A stretch of DNA of 64,000 nucleotides from Spiroplasma chinense (GTDB lineage Bacteria > Bacillota_I > Bacilli_A > Mycoplasmatales > Mycoplasmataceae), in assembly GCF_008086545.1 (NCBI RefSeq), contig NZ_CP043026.1, forward strand, positions 744,001-808,000. The letters are read 5' to 3'. Made by a program: the position numbers and the translations under genes. Of the stretch, positions 54,821 through 64,000 are shown in pieces. Numbering within the stretch: position 1 is the first letter of the stretch; every line of letters starts with the position of its first letter. Below the pieces are notes generated by a model. The model was not told the DNA's origin, made no database searches, and worked only from the letters and a program-made list of their open reading frames with translations.

Positions 54821-55829
54821 CTACTTTATTTTTAAAACTATTTTCCCTTTTGCCCTACCTGATTCTAGGTATTCAAAAGCTTTATTTGCATCCTTAAAGT
54901 CAAAAATCTTGTCAATAACTGGTTTTATTTTTCCTTCTTCAACAAACTTTGTTATTATATCAAGTTGTTCTTTACTTGGACCCATAATTAATTGTGTATA
55001 AGTTACGTTTGTTTTTTTCTCTAATTTATCAAATTTTTTACCAACTTTTGAAAAAATTCAACATTTAAATTTACTAAAACCGTATAAATCTTTATATTGT
55101 TTTGCAAATTTTTTGTTTGGCAATGCAGTTATTGAGACAATATTTTTGTTTGGTTTTACGATATTAAAAGATTTTAATACATGTTGGGTTCCCATCATAT
55201 CAAAAACTCCATCATAATCTTTTAAAACTTCTCAAAAATTTTGTTCTTTATAATTGATGATTTTGTCAGCGCCCAAACTTTTTACAAGTTCATATCCTTT
55301 ATCACTAGCAGTTGTTGCTACATAAAATCCAAGCACTTTTGCCAGTTGAATCGCAAAAGTACCTACCCCTCCAGTTCCTGGATTAATTAAAACTTTGTCA
55401 CCCTTATTTAATTTAAAACATCAACCATTGCTTGATAACTTGTTAAACCTATAAGCGCAAACTTGCAGCTTGTTCAAATGTTAAGTTTTTTGGCTTTAAA
55501 GCAAGTTCGTTTTCATCAATGGCTAGATATTCAGCAAAAGTACCTATTTTAGATTTTGAAGGTCTTCCATAAACTTCATCACCAACTTTAAAGTTAACTA
55601 CTTTTTTTCCTACCTCTTTAACAACTCCTGAAAAATCATTTCCAAGAATTAAAGGCATTTTATACTTAAAAACTATTTTAAGAGATCCTGTTTTAATTTT
55701 GCTATCAATTGGATTTAAACTTGCTGCCATAATTTCTACCAAAACTTCATTATCTCCAATACTTGGTGTTTGAATTTCAGAAATACTTACTGGTTTTTTT
55801 GTATATTTTTTTATTACTATAGCCTTCAA
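54821..55829 (-). pseudogene. Zinc-independent quinone oxidoreductase, two frameshifts
   Basis: A MDR-family NADPH:quinone-reductase-like gene: N-terminal GDNEVLVEIMAASLNPID and GNDFSGVVKEVG, Rossmann GTGGVGTFAIQLAK, C-terminal FVEEGKIKPVIDKIFDF. The first frame ends in EQAAS then a stop. A one-base deletion near 55450 moves to LIGLTSYQAMVDVLN, and a second one-base loss near 55412 (AATTAAATAAGG) moves to NKGDKVLINPG. The remaining ~195 codons are open. If real, the protein is broken; a sequencing error in T/A runs is possible. Start is TTG after AGGAGAAAAATT. Confidence 0.75.
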
Positions 55830-55844
55830 AATTTTTCTCCTTTT

Positions 55845-55887
55845 TATAATTTAAAAAGCATACATTATATATGCTTTTTAAATTATA
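55845..55887 (-). promoter_or_regulatory. 18-bp palindrome enclosing a -10 box
   Basis: Arms TATAATTTAAAAAGCATA and TATGCTTTTTAAATTATA are perfect, with a 7-nt loop. On the minus strand the centre reads TATATAATG, a good -10 box, and the oxidoreductase ribosome site follows directly. It has no T-run after it, so an operator is likelier than a terminator. Confidence 0.55.
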
Positions 55888-55903
55888 AATTAGTTTTTGT
55901 TTT

Positions 55904-55944
55904 GAGGCAAAAAAAAAAAAAAAAACGTGTTTTAACACGTTTTA
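55904..55944 (-). terminator. Terminator of the P-type ATPase
   Basis: AAAACGTGTT/AACACGTTTT hairpin; A17 on the plus strand gives a long U-tail on the minus strand. The stop codon sits in it. Confidence 0.82.
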
Positions 55945-58848
55945 ATCTTCTTCAATATTTCTTGGTTTTCTATTTGCTTTTTTAATTTTTTCATCATGTT
56001 TGATAAGTTGTTCTAAAATAATTTTATTTCTTCTTCTTGGTTCTGGAAAATAATGATATCCAACAAAAACAATTCCATCTAATAATAATATTGCAACAGT
56101 TGGAGTTAATGCAATTGCAAATACAACTGGCACTAGGTATCAGTGTTCTGCATATTGTTCAACAGAAATTAAATTTAATATTTTATCATTTAACCCAGGA
56201 ATAAATAACACTATCATATTTAAGAAGAAAGCTCCCATTGAAGAAATTCATAAAGGTTTATTTACAACAAGGTGTAATTTTTTAGAAGTTTTTCAATGTG
56301 AAAGTTTAATTAAGTTTGAATAGAAACATGGAGCACAAGTTATTGCCATAAACATAGTTGTTCTACCATAATCACCAATTTCAATTTTTTGTTCCATTGT
56401 TATATTTGGATCATGCCTTTTTAATAATTTTCATCAACCAAGTTCTGCTTTTTCTTGACCAACAACTTTTTCTAAGAATTGTTTATCAACAAAACTCATT
56501 CCAAAGTAGTAAGCTCCAATGGTAGCACCAGTTGTAAAGATTATAATTTTTATCATTGAGAATCAAATTCCTCTAAATAATGAATTTTTACCTTTAATAG
56601 GTTTTACCTTCATTAAAGTTTCGTCATTTGCTCCCATTCCCATTGAAAGAGCAATAATTGATTCAACAATTAAGTTCATTCATAAGATGTTTGTAGCTTC
56701 AACTGGTGAAACTGTGTTAATTGTAGAAAGAATAAAGATTGAAATTACGTTTGCCATATTTACTCCAAGAATAAATACTATAGCTCTTTTAATTTTTTGG
56801 TAAACGTTTCTTCCTTCATTTACACCTTTAATGATTGTTTCAAAGTTATCATCTGTAAGAATTACATCAGCTGCTTGTTTTGCAACATCAGTTCCAGTAA
56901 TTCCCATAGCAACCCCAATATCTGCTTTTGCAAGTGAAGGGGCATCATTTACTCCATCCCCTGTCATACTTACAATGTTTCCAGATTTTTGAAGAGCTTC
57001 TACAATTCTAACTTTATGTTCTGGGTTAACACGAGCAAATACTTTTATTTGCTCGATAATTGCAAATAGTTCGTCATCATTCATAGCATCAAGCTTTTCT
57101 GAACTCATAACTTCACTTGCATCATGTGCTAAATCAAGATCTTTTGCAATTGCAAGAGCAGTTACAGCGTGATCTCCAGTAATCATAACAACTTTTACAC
57201 CGGCATCATGTGCACTTTTTACAGCACTCACTGCACTATCTCTAACTGGGTCAATCATAGCAACACCACCAAGGAATGTTAAGTCGTGTTCTAAGTCATC
57301 TTTATCTTTTTCTTTATCATAATTTGTATTATAAGCAAAAGCCAATACTCTAAGAGCATTTTCTGATAAACTTTCAGAAATTGCTAATAATTGTTTTTTG
57401 TCTTCATCTGTAATTGGTCTTTCAACGTTGTCAATCATGATTTTTGAACAACATTCAAGTAAGTTATCGATTGCACCTTTTGTAAAAGTAGTGTTGACTC
57501 CGTTAATTTCATGAACTGTTGTCATCATTTTTCTTTCACTATCAAAAGGAATTTCATCAATTCTTTCTCACTTGTCACGAGCATCTTGCTCGTCATAACC
57601 AATAATTTCTGCATAATCCACAAGAGCAAGTTCTGTAGGATCTCCAATTCTTTCAGACCCTTCTGTAACTGAGTCGTTACATAGAACAAGAGATTTTAAG
57701 AATAAGTCCATATGTTTGTCATTTTTCTCTTTTGCATATGCTTTTGATTCTAAAATGCTATTGTCCATAATCATTTTTTTAACTGTCATTTTATTTTGAG
57801 TTAAAGTTCCAGTTTTATCAGTACAAATAACATTTACACTACCAAGAGTTTCAACTGCTTGAAGTTTTTTGACAATAACATTTTCTTTAGCCATTCTTTT
57901 TGTACTAAAGCTTAATGTAATTGAAATAATTGCAGCTAAACATTCAGGAATTACCCCAATCGCTAAAGTAATTGCAACCATTAAGTAGTTTGCTCAAGCA
58001 CCTTTATTCCCCGAGAAGAATAAAGTAACAAAGATTAAAATACCAATTGCAAAACTTAGCAATGCAATTTGCATTGTAAATTTAGCCATTTTTTTCTCTA
58101 AAGGAGTACTTTCCTCGTCGTTTTCATTAATTGAAGTTGCAATTTTCCCAATTTCTGTGTCAACACCTGTTTTAATAACAACACCAATTGCACGTCCACC
58201 AGTTGTGAAAGTAGACATAAATGCAACGTTTTTCATTTCCGCTAAAATAGTTGTTTGTTTAGTTAATGGTTCATCAGTTTTTTCAACTGGAACAGATTCT
58301 CCAGTTAAAATTGATTCATCAATCATTAAATCGCTTGCTTCAATGATTCTAAGTTCTGCTGGAACATATTTTCCAGCTTCTAAAACAACTACATCTCCAA
58401 CTACAAGTTCTGATGCATCTATTTCTTGTTGCATATCATTTCTAATAACAACAGCTTTTGGTTTTGACAAACTTTTTAAAGCATCCATTGATTTACGTGC
58501 TTTCATAGTTTGTACGGTTTCAAGAATTGAGTCAATTAACACAATAGTCATAATAACTATAAAGTCAATAAATTCTTCTAGGTGAACCTGTCAATTGTTT
58601 GTGATCATTGGTGCAATTACACTAATTACAGCAGCTACCATCAAAATAATTTGAATTGGTTCTATTAAAGTTTTTAAAAATATAATATATCAAGGTGTTA
58701 CTTTACCTTGAGGTAATTCATTTTTCCCATATTTTTGTCTGTGTTCTTCAACCTGTTCGGTCGTCAAACCTTCTTCAAGGTTTGTTTCCAGACTAGATTC
58801 AAGTTCTTTTTCGTTTTTCGACAAATATTCGTCCATGTTCTTAGTCAT
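55942..58848 (-). CDS. P-type cation-transporting ATPase (P2 type, Ca2+-like)
   Basis: A 968-aa protein with all P-type motifs: LTGESVPVEK in the actuator domain, phosphorylation site CTDKTGTLTQ (Asp344), and MTGDGVNDAPSLAKADIGVAMG. N-terminal cation-ATPase domain (LEEGLTTEQVEEHRQKYG) and about ten membrane segments. In M4 the ion motif reads GVIPECLAA, where SERCA has PEGL. Best fit is the SERCA/PMCA-like bacterial calcium or divalent-cation pumps (YloB-like). Trp codons are TGA. ATG after AAAAGGAA. Confidence 0.92.
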
Positions 58849-58911
58849 TTCCTTTTCCTATTTTTATAGAAAAATTATATCAAATATAAGTTGTCTTTTT
58901 TATAAAAATAC

Positions 58912-58958
58912 AAAAAAATTACAACAATATAGTTGCAATTTACAAATATTGTTGTAAT
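58912..58958 (-). terminator. Terminator
   Basis: ATTACAACAATAT/ATATTGTTGTAAT, 13-bp stem, T8 on the minus strand, after the 357-aa lipoprotein. Confidence 0.8.
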
Positions 58959-58963
58959 AAAAA

Positions 58964-60037
58964 TTAATTAGTAACAGTTATCACTAAAGCTCTATAAGCT
59001 AAATTCTTTGGTAATATTACAAGTTTTTTTATAAAATGTGCTGAATCATCATTAAATTCAAAGTTTAATCTAAATTCTGTTTCTGTAACTCATTCAGGTC
59101 TTATGTAATTACTTTTAATATTTTCAATAACAAATTCATCTTCTTTTAAACCTGAAAATAAAATACTTGCATTACCCTTTCCTTTTATTTCAAATTTTTT
59201 CTTAGGATTATTACTTATACCAATTTCCTTGGCATTTTCACTTAATTCTTCTACTAATTTATGACTTAACATATATTCAGTTTTATATTCCATATTTATA
59301 AGTATTTCAACTCAACCTATATAATTTTCTGTTTCTTCAATAATTGTTATTTTTCTCAGTTGAGTAAAAACTAAATTATTTTTTCCTAAAAATACTATTT
59401 CATCATCTTTTTCTTTAATGTCTAGTTCATAAAGTTCTTTTTCACCATCAATTAAATCTGATATTTCATATCCACCACTATCTTGATATAAAAACTTTAA
59501 ATTAGCTAAGTTTTTATATCCAGATACTTTTAGGTGTATTGGATCTATTGTGTTTTTTAAAGTTAAAATCCCATCATTTAAATTAACACTATTTGCAATT
59601 AAATCAAAAGAACTTAGATTAAAATTAATTGTTATATCTTCATTCAACATAAAAGATTCATCTCATACATAAACATTATTTACCAATTTTGTAATTTTAA
59701 TACTAATATGAGCTTTCTTTTTATTAATTTTTTCAAAGTTTTTACTTAAATTAAAACTTATAAAAAGATCATCTTCTTTTAAAACATTATAATCACTTTT
59801 ATCATCATATACATTTATTTTAGGATCATAATCATTTTTAAGTTGTTCAAATTTACTCAGAACTTCTTTATCATTTTGAAAATCATTAATAGATTCTAAT
59901 CCTTTTGAAATATGTTCATATAATTTATAATAGTCATCATTTATTTTACTTACTTCCATTGTTTGACAAGAAATTAAAGTTGATGTTGTAAAGAAACTGA
60001 AGTTAATACTTGTTAATAAACATAATATTTTTTTCAT
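58964..60037 (-). CDS. Surface lipoprotein (357 aa), unknown
   Basis: Signal peptide with lipobox LISC (Cys24). The mature part is Asn/Lys/Glu-rich, with many strand-like segments (ITINFNLSSFDLI, FEIKGKGNASILF). Several TGA Trp codons. Shares the signal-peptide style of the other lipoproteins but no sequence similarity I can see. A large palindrome lies between it and the divergent 133-aa gene. Confidence 0.75.
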
Positions 60038-60101
60038 TTTATTCCCTCCAAATGAATTAAATAATTATAAGTTGATAAACAATAATTAATACATATTTGT
60101 A

Positions 60102-60136
60102 ATTATTAATATGTAACACAGTTACATATTAATAAT
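60102..60136. promoter_or_regulatory. 15-bp palindrome in a divergent region
   Basis: Perfect arms ATTATTAATATGTAA and TTACATATTAATAAT around a 5-nt loop, between a minus-strand lipoprotein and a plus-strand gene. No T-run follows. A partial third arm (AATAATTAATACATA) lies 20 bases to the left. Operator or regulatory hairpin, function unknown. Confidence 0.45.
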
Positions 60137-60287
60137 ATTACTTTTCTAATAAAATGCAATAAATTCTAAAATAAATAACATTGTCAAAATATTTTCTAAA
60201 AATTATTTTCAAATTTGTATTTTTATGTAAAAAACACTAGTTTTTTTATTATAAAAAGAGTTAAATATTCTTATAGGAGATTTTATT

Positions 60288-60689
60288 ATGCTAAAAACAC
60301 AAATAGAAATAGTTATAAACACATTCAAAGACCAAGTAACAGCACTTGCAAAAGAATTATTAGTACAAACTAATAATCAAGCTTCAGATAAAAAATTCAA
60401 TTCTCTTACAAATAAAGCATTAATTGCTTTTTGAAGAGCAATTGAAATATTTCCAGATAACGAAGATATAAATGTAACTCTTATAGCTACAAAAGTTGCT
60501 TCAGATATTGAAAAAGGAAGCATGAAAAATCAAATAAACAACTTTACAAGAACTCATGATGAGGGTGTAAAACAATTAATGATGGATGAAATATGTCAAA
60601 CAGAAATATTAAGAGCTTTAAATGGTTACTTTTTAACAGGAAATGTAGACCAAAAGATCTTGGCTTATGTTTTACAACATATCCACTAG
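60288..60689 (+). CDS. Hypothetical cytosolic protein (133 aa)
   Basis: The ATG follows TAGGAGATTTT. All-helical pattern, no membrane or signal segment, one TGA Trp. Features MLKTQIEIVINTFKDQVTAL and MMDEICQTEILRALNGY. Flanked by a palindrome on the left and a terminator on the right. No family recognised. Confidence 0.68.
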
Positions 60690-60699
60690 TATTTAATAC

Positions 60700-60723
60700 A
60701 GTCGTTTAAAACGACTTTTTTTA
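60700..60723 (+). terminator. Terminator
   Basis: AGTCGTTT/AAACGACT hairpin with T7. Confidence 0.82.
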
Positions 60724-60736
60724 TTGCAAATTTAGA

Positions 60737-60770
60737 CAAAAAAATACTTACTCGAAAGTAAGTATTTTTA
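60737..60770 (-). terminator. Terminator of the spiralin-like gene
   Basis: AAATACTTACT/AGTAAGTATTT hairpin, A7 on the plus strand, ~28 bases after the spiralin-like stop. Confidence 0.78.
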
Positions 60771-60797
60771 GTTTTGAATAATTATATTTGAATATAA

Positions 60798-61490
60798 TTA
60801 AGCAATTGATCAAGTAAATGTTACAGTACCTGAAACTAATGTGCTAGCTTCAACAGCTTTAACAACGATAGTTCCTTTTACTTCAGGTTTTGCTTCTACT
60901 CCTTCTGATGCATCAACAGCAGCTTCTGCTTTAACGAATCCGTCAAAAGTAACATCAGTTGTTTCAACTACAGTGATTTCTAATTTTGCATTAATTTTTG
61001 CAATTGCAGCAGCTTTTGCAGCAGCTTCATCCATATCACCAGCAGCTAACACTAAGTCATCTCCTGTGATTGTTGCTAAATCTTTTTTAGCTTCTGGAGC
61101 TGGAGTTGTTGCAGATTTTGCAACTGTTACTTCAAAAGTAGCAACTACTGCGTCGTTATATTTGAAAGTAATTGTTTCTTTAACTTCAGCTGCTCTAACA
61201 GCATCTTTATCTTTTAATTCAAATTTAACATTACCTTTTAAAACATCTTTTGAGAATGTTGGTGAAGTTACATTTAAAATTGAAGTTGTTGATGAAGATG
61301 ATGCTTCACCTGTAGTTTTTCCTTCAACGAAAGCTGAAATTGTTACTTCACTTTCTTGTGCATCTCCTGCAGCGTTGATACTAATTTTTGTTGCTTTAGT
61401 GGTGTCTTTATCTCCTCCACAAGCAACTACTACACTACCTGTTGAAGCAACTAATCCCATTGCTCCTAAAATTCCTAATAGTTTTTTCAT
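60798..61490 (-). CDS. Spiralin-like surface lipoprotein
   Basis: A 230-aa protein with a lipobox VVAC (Cys24). Composition is that of spiralin: Ala, Thr, Val, Lys and Asp-rich, no Met/His/Cys in the mature part, one Trp near the end (TFTWS, TGA). The N-terminal half has an Ig-like strand pair (TITFKYNDAVVATFEVTVAKS) shared in style with the Ig-repeat lipoprotein next to it; the C-terminal half includes a MDEAAAKAAAIAKINAKLEI helix. Spiralin is the major surface lipoprotein of Spiroplasma and binds host glycoproteins. A strong promoter precedes it. Confidence 0.82.
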
Positions 61491-61558
61491 ATTTTTGTTT
61501 ACCTTTCCTAAAATAATCTTTAATTTTTGTGAATTATCTTCCCGACAATCACTCTTTA

Positions 61559-61586
61559 ATTATACCTAATAAGCATTCATTTTCAA
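61559..61586 (-). promoter_or_regulatory. Strong promoter of the spiralin-like gene
   Basis: TTGAAA (-35) and TATAAT (-10), 16-base spacer, about 70 bases before the start codon. This is the clearest consensus promoter in the window, consistent with a highly expressed surface protein. Confidence 0.75.
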
Positions 61587-61667
61587 CTTTTGAGTGTGTC
61601 TAATACCCCATAAACACTACCTCGGAAAAGAATTTTAAACTTTTTATTTTTTTTAAAAAAAATGTCA

Positions 61668-61704
61668 AAAAAACACACATTTTAGGCATAAAACGTGTGT
61701 TTTA
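61668..61704 (-). terminator. Terminator of the Ig-repeat lipoprotein
   Basis: AAACACACATTTTA...AAACGTGTGTTT hairpin, T7 on the minus strand. Confidence 0.75.
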
Positions 61705-61743
61705 TAGTGATTTTTTTCTAACCTTTATTGATTAAAAAAGCAA

Positions 61744-63396
61744 TTATTCACCTTTTGGTTCAACTGTTACTTTAAATTCTTTAGAGACACTTCCATAATT
61801 TAAAGTAATTGTTACTTCACCTTCTGCTACCCCAGTAACTTTAACAGTATCTCCATCAACTGTTACTGTTGCTAAAGATTCATCTTTAGAAGTTGCTTGT
61901 AAATTTGTTCCACCAACTTTGTTTTCAATTGAAACTGCTACATCAATAGTTTCTTCAACTTTAACTGTTTGGTCTGAAACATCTGCAATTGTTGGATCTT
62001 TTGGTGTTACTTGTACATCAAAAGAAACTTCAGTTGCTCCATCATATTTAAGTGTAATTTTAACACTACCAGCTTTTTCACCAGTTACAGTTACAACATC
62101 TCCATTAACTGAAGTTGTTGCAATTGATTCATCTAATGAAGTTGCTGTTAACGTTTTTCCTTCAACTTTGTTTGTGATTGAAACATTAACATTTACACTT
62201 TCACCAGCTTTAACTGTTTGATTTGATACATTTCCAATAATTGGATCTGCTGCTGATACTGTAATTTTAAAAGTAACATCTTGTGCATCAGTATATTTAA
62301 CTGTTACAACACTTTCACCTGCTTTTACACCAGTATAGTTAATAGTTGTCCCTGAAACCGAAACTGTGGCAACTTCTGTTGATGCAGAAGTTGCACTTAA
62401 AGTTCCATTTCCACCGTTATTAATTGTTACATTTACAGAACCATTTGCTCCAGCTTTAACTGTTTGGTCATCAATTTTTGCAATAGATGCAACTGGTGTT
62501 ACTTCTACTTCAAATGTAACACTTTCAGCTCCTGTGTAACTTAAAGTAATTGTAGCAGTTCCTGCTTTAATTCCTTTAAAAGTTACTTTTTTACCATCAA
62601 CTGAAACTGTTGCAATAGTTGTATCACTTGAGTCTGCTTTTAAAGTTTCTGTTGTTTCATGGTTAACAGTTACGTTTACTGAACCTTCTTTACCTTCAAC
62701 AACAGTTTGTTTTCCAGGTGCTGTAATTTCAGGAGATACTGCTTCTTCTTGAATTGTAACTATAATTACAAAATCAGTTGCTCCTTCATATTTTAAAGTA
62801 ATATCAACTGTTGCTGCTTCTTTTCCTACACTTTTAATTGTTACTTTATCTTCTCCTACTGTAACTGTTGCAACATCTGGATTAGCACTAGTTGCAGTTA
62901 AAACAGTATTTGGTTTTGGATTTTCAATTGAGTATGCAACATCAACTGAGTTTCCAGTTTGAACTGTTGCTGTTTTGTTTGCAGTAATACTTGGTGTAAC
63001 AATTGTAATAGCTTGAGTAAATGTTGCTTCATCTCCTCAAACAAATTTTGATGAATCACTAGAATCAGCTTTTGATTCTTTATAAGTAATTTTCAAACTT
63101 GTATTATTAGTTTCTAATTCTGCTTTAACAAATAAAACTTGTTTTACAGCTGTTGGGCTTTCATCTCCAACAAAGATTCCTTTATCATGATCTGCTTTAA
63201 CATCGCTGTTTATTGCTGTTAATGCTAAATCCCCACTTAAGTATCCTTTTTCAGCAATTTCTTTCACTTTAGCTTTTAAATTATCTAAAAACGAAACACT
63301 GCTTTTATCAGGAGCTTTATCTCCACAGGCAACAACAGTTGCACTAGTGGTGGCTACCAATCCTGTAGCAGCCAATAATGACAATAATTTTTTCAT
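61744..63396 (-). CDS. Ig-like-repeat surface lipoprotein (550 aa)
   Basis: Lipobox VVAC (Cys24), an N-terminal unique region of ~130 residues, then five tandem ~82-86-residue repeats of the bacterial Ig-like (BIG_2-like) type. Each repeat has (D/N)QTVK.G..V.V, L.ATS....ATV.V.G, and V.G..AG...ITL.Y, ending in a V/E-rich strand. Such repeats build rod-like adhesins. One Trp, TGA, at the junction. The repeats differ by ~50-60 percent, so the array is old. A poly-A16 tract lies ~125 bases upstream of the start. Confidence 0.88.
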
Positions 63397-63520
63397 AAAT
63401 TCCCTTTCGTTAGTCGTGACTAATTGGAGGCAAGAAAAACTTTTCTTAAATTAGTTATTATAAATTTTGTATTTTTCCTTTATACACTCATATCTTGACC
63501 TCTCACTAACATTGTATTAC

Positions 63521-63536
63521 AAAAAAAAAAAAAAAA
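63521..63536. repeat. Poly-A16 homopolymer upstream of the Ig-repeat lipoprotein
   Basis: Sixteen A on the plus strand (T on minus), between the terminator of the right-edge gene and the promoter region of the Ig-repeat lipoprotein. A palindrome TTAGTCGTGACTAA (63411-63424) lies between it and the ribosome site. Confidence 0.7.
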
Positions 63537-63561
63537 TGCTATTAATTTTAGAAAAAATGAA

Positions 63562-63607
63562 AAAAAATCCGAAAAAGTGCCTTATTTTGCATCTTTTTAA
63601 GGATTTA
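63562..63607 (-). terminator. Terminator of the right-edge gene
   Basis: AAATCC..AAAAAG/CTTTTT.GGATTT hairpin with T8, just after its stop codon. Confidence 0.65.
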
Positions 63608-63608
63608 A

Positions 63609-64000
63609 TTATTCTGCAGTTTTAATTGCTCCATTTAAGTCAAATGTAGCATTATCGATAGTATAATTTTGATCATCAATTGTGATAGTTATAACTACAT
63701 CAGTTTCACTACCTTCTTTTAAAGTAGCTTCAAGTTTTGTAACTCCTTCAAAATTTTTAACCAATTCTGCTAAAGCATCATTTACTTCTTGTAAAGATGC
63801 TTTATCTTTAATATTTAAAATATCTTCATTTTCAGAAATTGAAGTAACTTTAATTTCTGTTTTAACAACCTCTTTTTCAATAGCGTTTGTTATTGTAAAG
63901 GTATTTTCTTGACTTCCAAGAGTATAGCCTGATTCAAGTTCAATTGTAATTAAAACATCAGTATCATTATTTTTAATTGCAGATGCAGTAATTGATTTAA
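63609..64000 (-). CDS. C-terminal part of a surface-type protein (partial)
   Basis: The start lies beyond the right edge; 130 codons are visible, ending ...GAIKTAE and TAA. Repeated pattern: VLITIELESGYTLGSQENTFTI and VVITITIDDQNYTIDNATF, two similar strand pairs separated by a helical KDKASLQEVNDALAEL block. Such alternation is typical of secreted mollicute lipoproteins. Composition fits the neighbours. Not the same Ig-like repeat as the adjacent gene. Confidence 0.68.
   Translation of the reverse strand, partial: KSITASAIKNNDTDVLITIELESGYTLGSQENTFTITNAIEKEVVKTEIKVTSISENEDILNIKDKASLQEVNDALAELVKNFEGVTKLEATLKEGSETDVVITITIDDQNYTIDNATFDLNGAIKTAE

Noticed and set aside
60841-61569. 242-aa plus-strand ORF opposite the spiralin-like gene
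   Set aside because: Shadow of the Ala/Thr/Val-rich coding strand; no ribosome site, and the minus-strand frame has a signal peptide and strong promoter.
1-64000. CRISPR array, tRNA, rRNA or insertion sequence
   Set aside because: No regularly spaced repeats, no tRNA cloverleaf or CCA end, no rRNA segment and no transposase frame were seen on inspection of both strands.

Overview
The window reads as a Mollicutes chromosome, most likely Spiroplasma (Mesoplasma/Entomoplasma is the alternative). UGA is read as Trp throughout: nearly every long gene is interrupted by in-frame TGA under the standard code and becomes full length under code 4. The DNA is very AT-rich, genes end in hairpin-plus-U terminators, and there is a set of Cys-lipidated surface proteins including a spiralin-like one. 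I see no rRNA, tRNA, CRISPR array or insertion sequence.

Layout. 1-2707: tail of a sugar ABC permease, its binding lipoprotein, an RpiR-type regulator and an NTF2-like protein. 2854-6670: yqeG, yqeH, a ROK kinase, a DUF896 protein and a membrane protein. 6693-9055: a self-contained cassette of an HTH regulator and an OLD-type ATPase/Toprim nuclease, with its own promoter, operator-like dyad and terminator. 9131-14867: transketolase, a YneF-type protein, a metallo-beta-lactamase-fold protein with a changed metal motif, a DXS-like enzyme (copy A) and plsY. 14968-23291: small hypothetical proteins, ribF (adenylyltransferase half degenerate), nfo, a membrane protein and two lipoproteins. 23396-32393: nusB, a 501-aa unknown, xseA, xseB, DXS-like copy B, a 331-aa unknown, tlyA, dinB and a SprT-like gene. 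32601-41481: a protein with a histone-H1-like tail, coaE, two large membrane proteins of unknown role (one KEK-rich, one FG-rich), holA and rpsT.

41499-50929 is mostly minus strand: comEC behind a 176-aa anchored protein, an ABC exporter pair, a membrane protein, a GNAT acetyltransferase and valS under a valine T-box. 51318-53549 holds three unknown membrane proteins. 53634-53885 holds two tandem copies of an unannotated structured RNA on the minus strand, which is the most interesting signal here. 54135-58848: a DJ-1/PfpI protein, a twice-frameshifted quinone-oxidoreductase pseudogene under a palindrome that encloses a -10 box, and a P-type cation ATPase. 58964-64000: a lipoprotein, a small cytosolic protein, a spiralin-like lipoprotein, an Ig-repeat lipoprotein and the 3' part of another probable surface protein.

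Functionally the window mixes DNA maintenance (Nfo, XseAB, DinB, HolA, CoaE, NusB, ValS), sugar uptake and the non-oxidative pentose phosphate step, and a cell surface built from lipoproteins and membrane proteins with no recognisable relatives from sequence inspection alone. Translations and coordinates were worked out by hand; starts using TTG or GTG are the least certain points.
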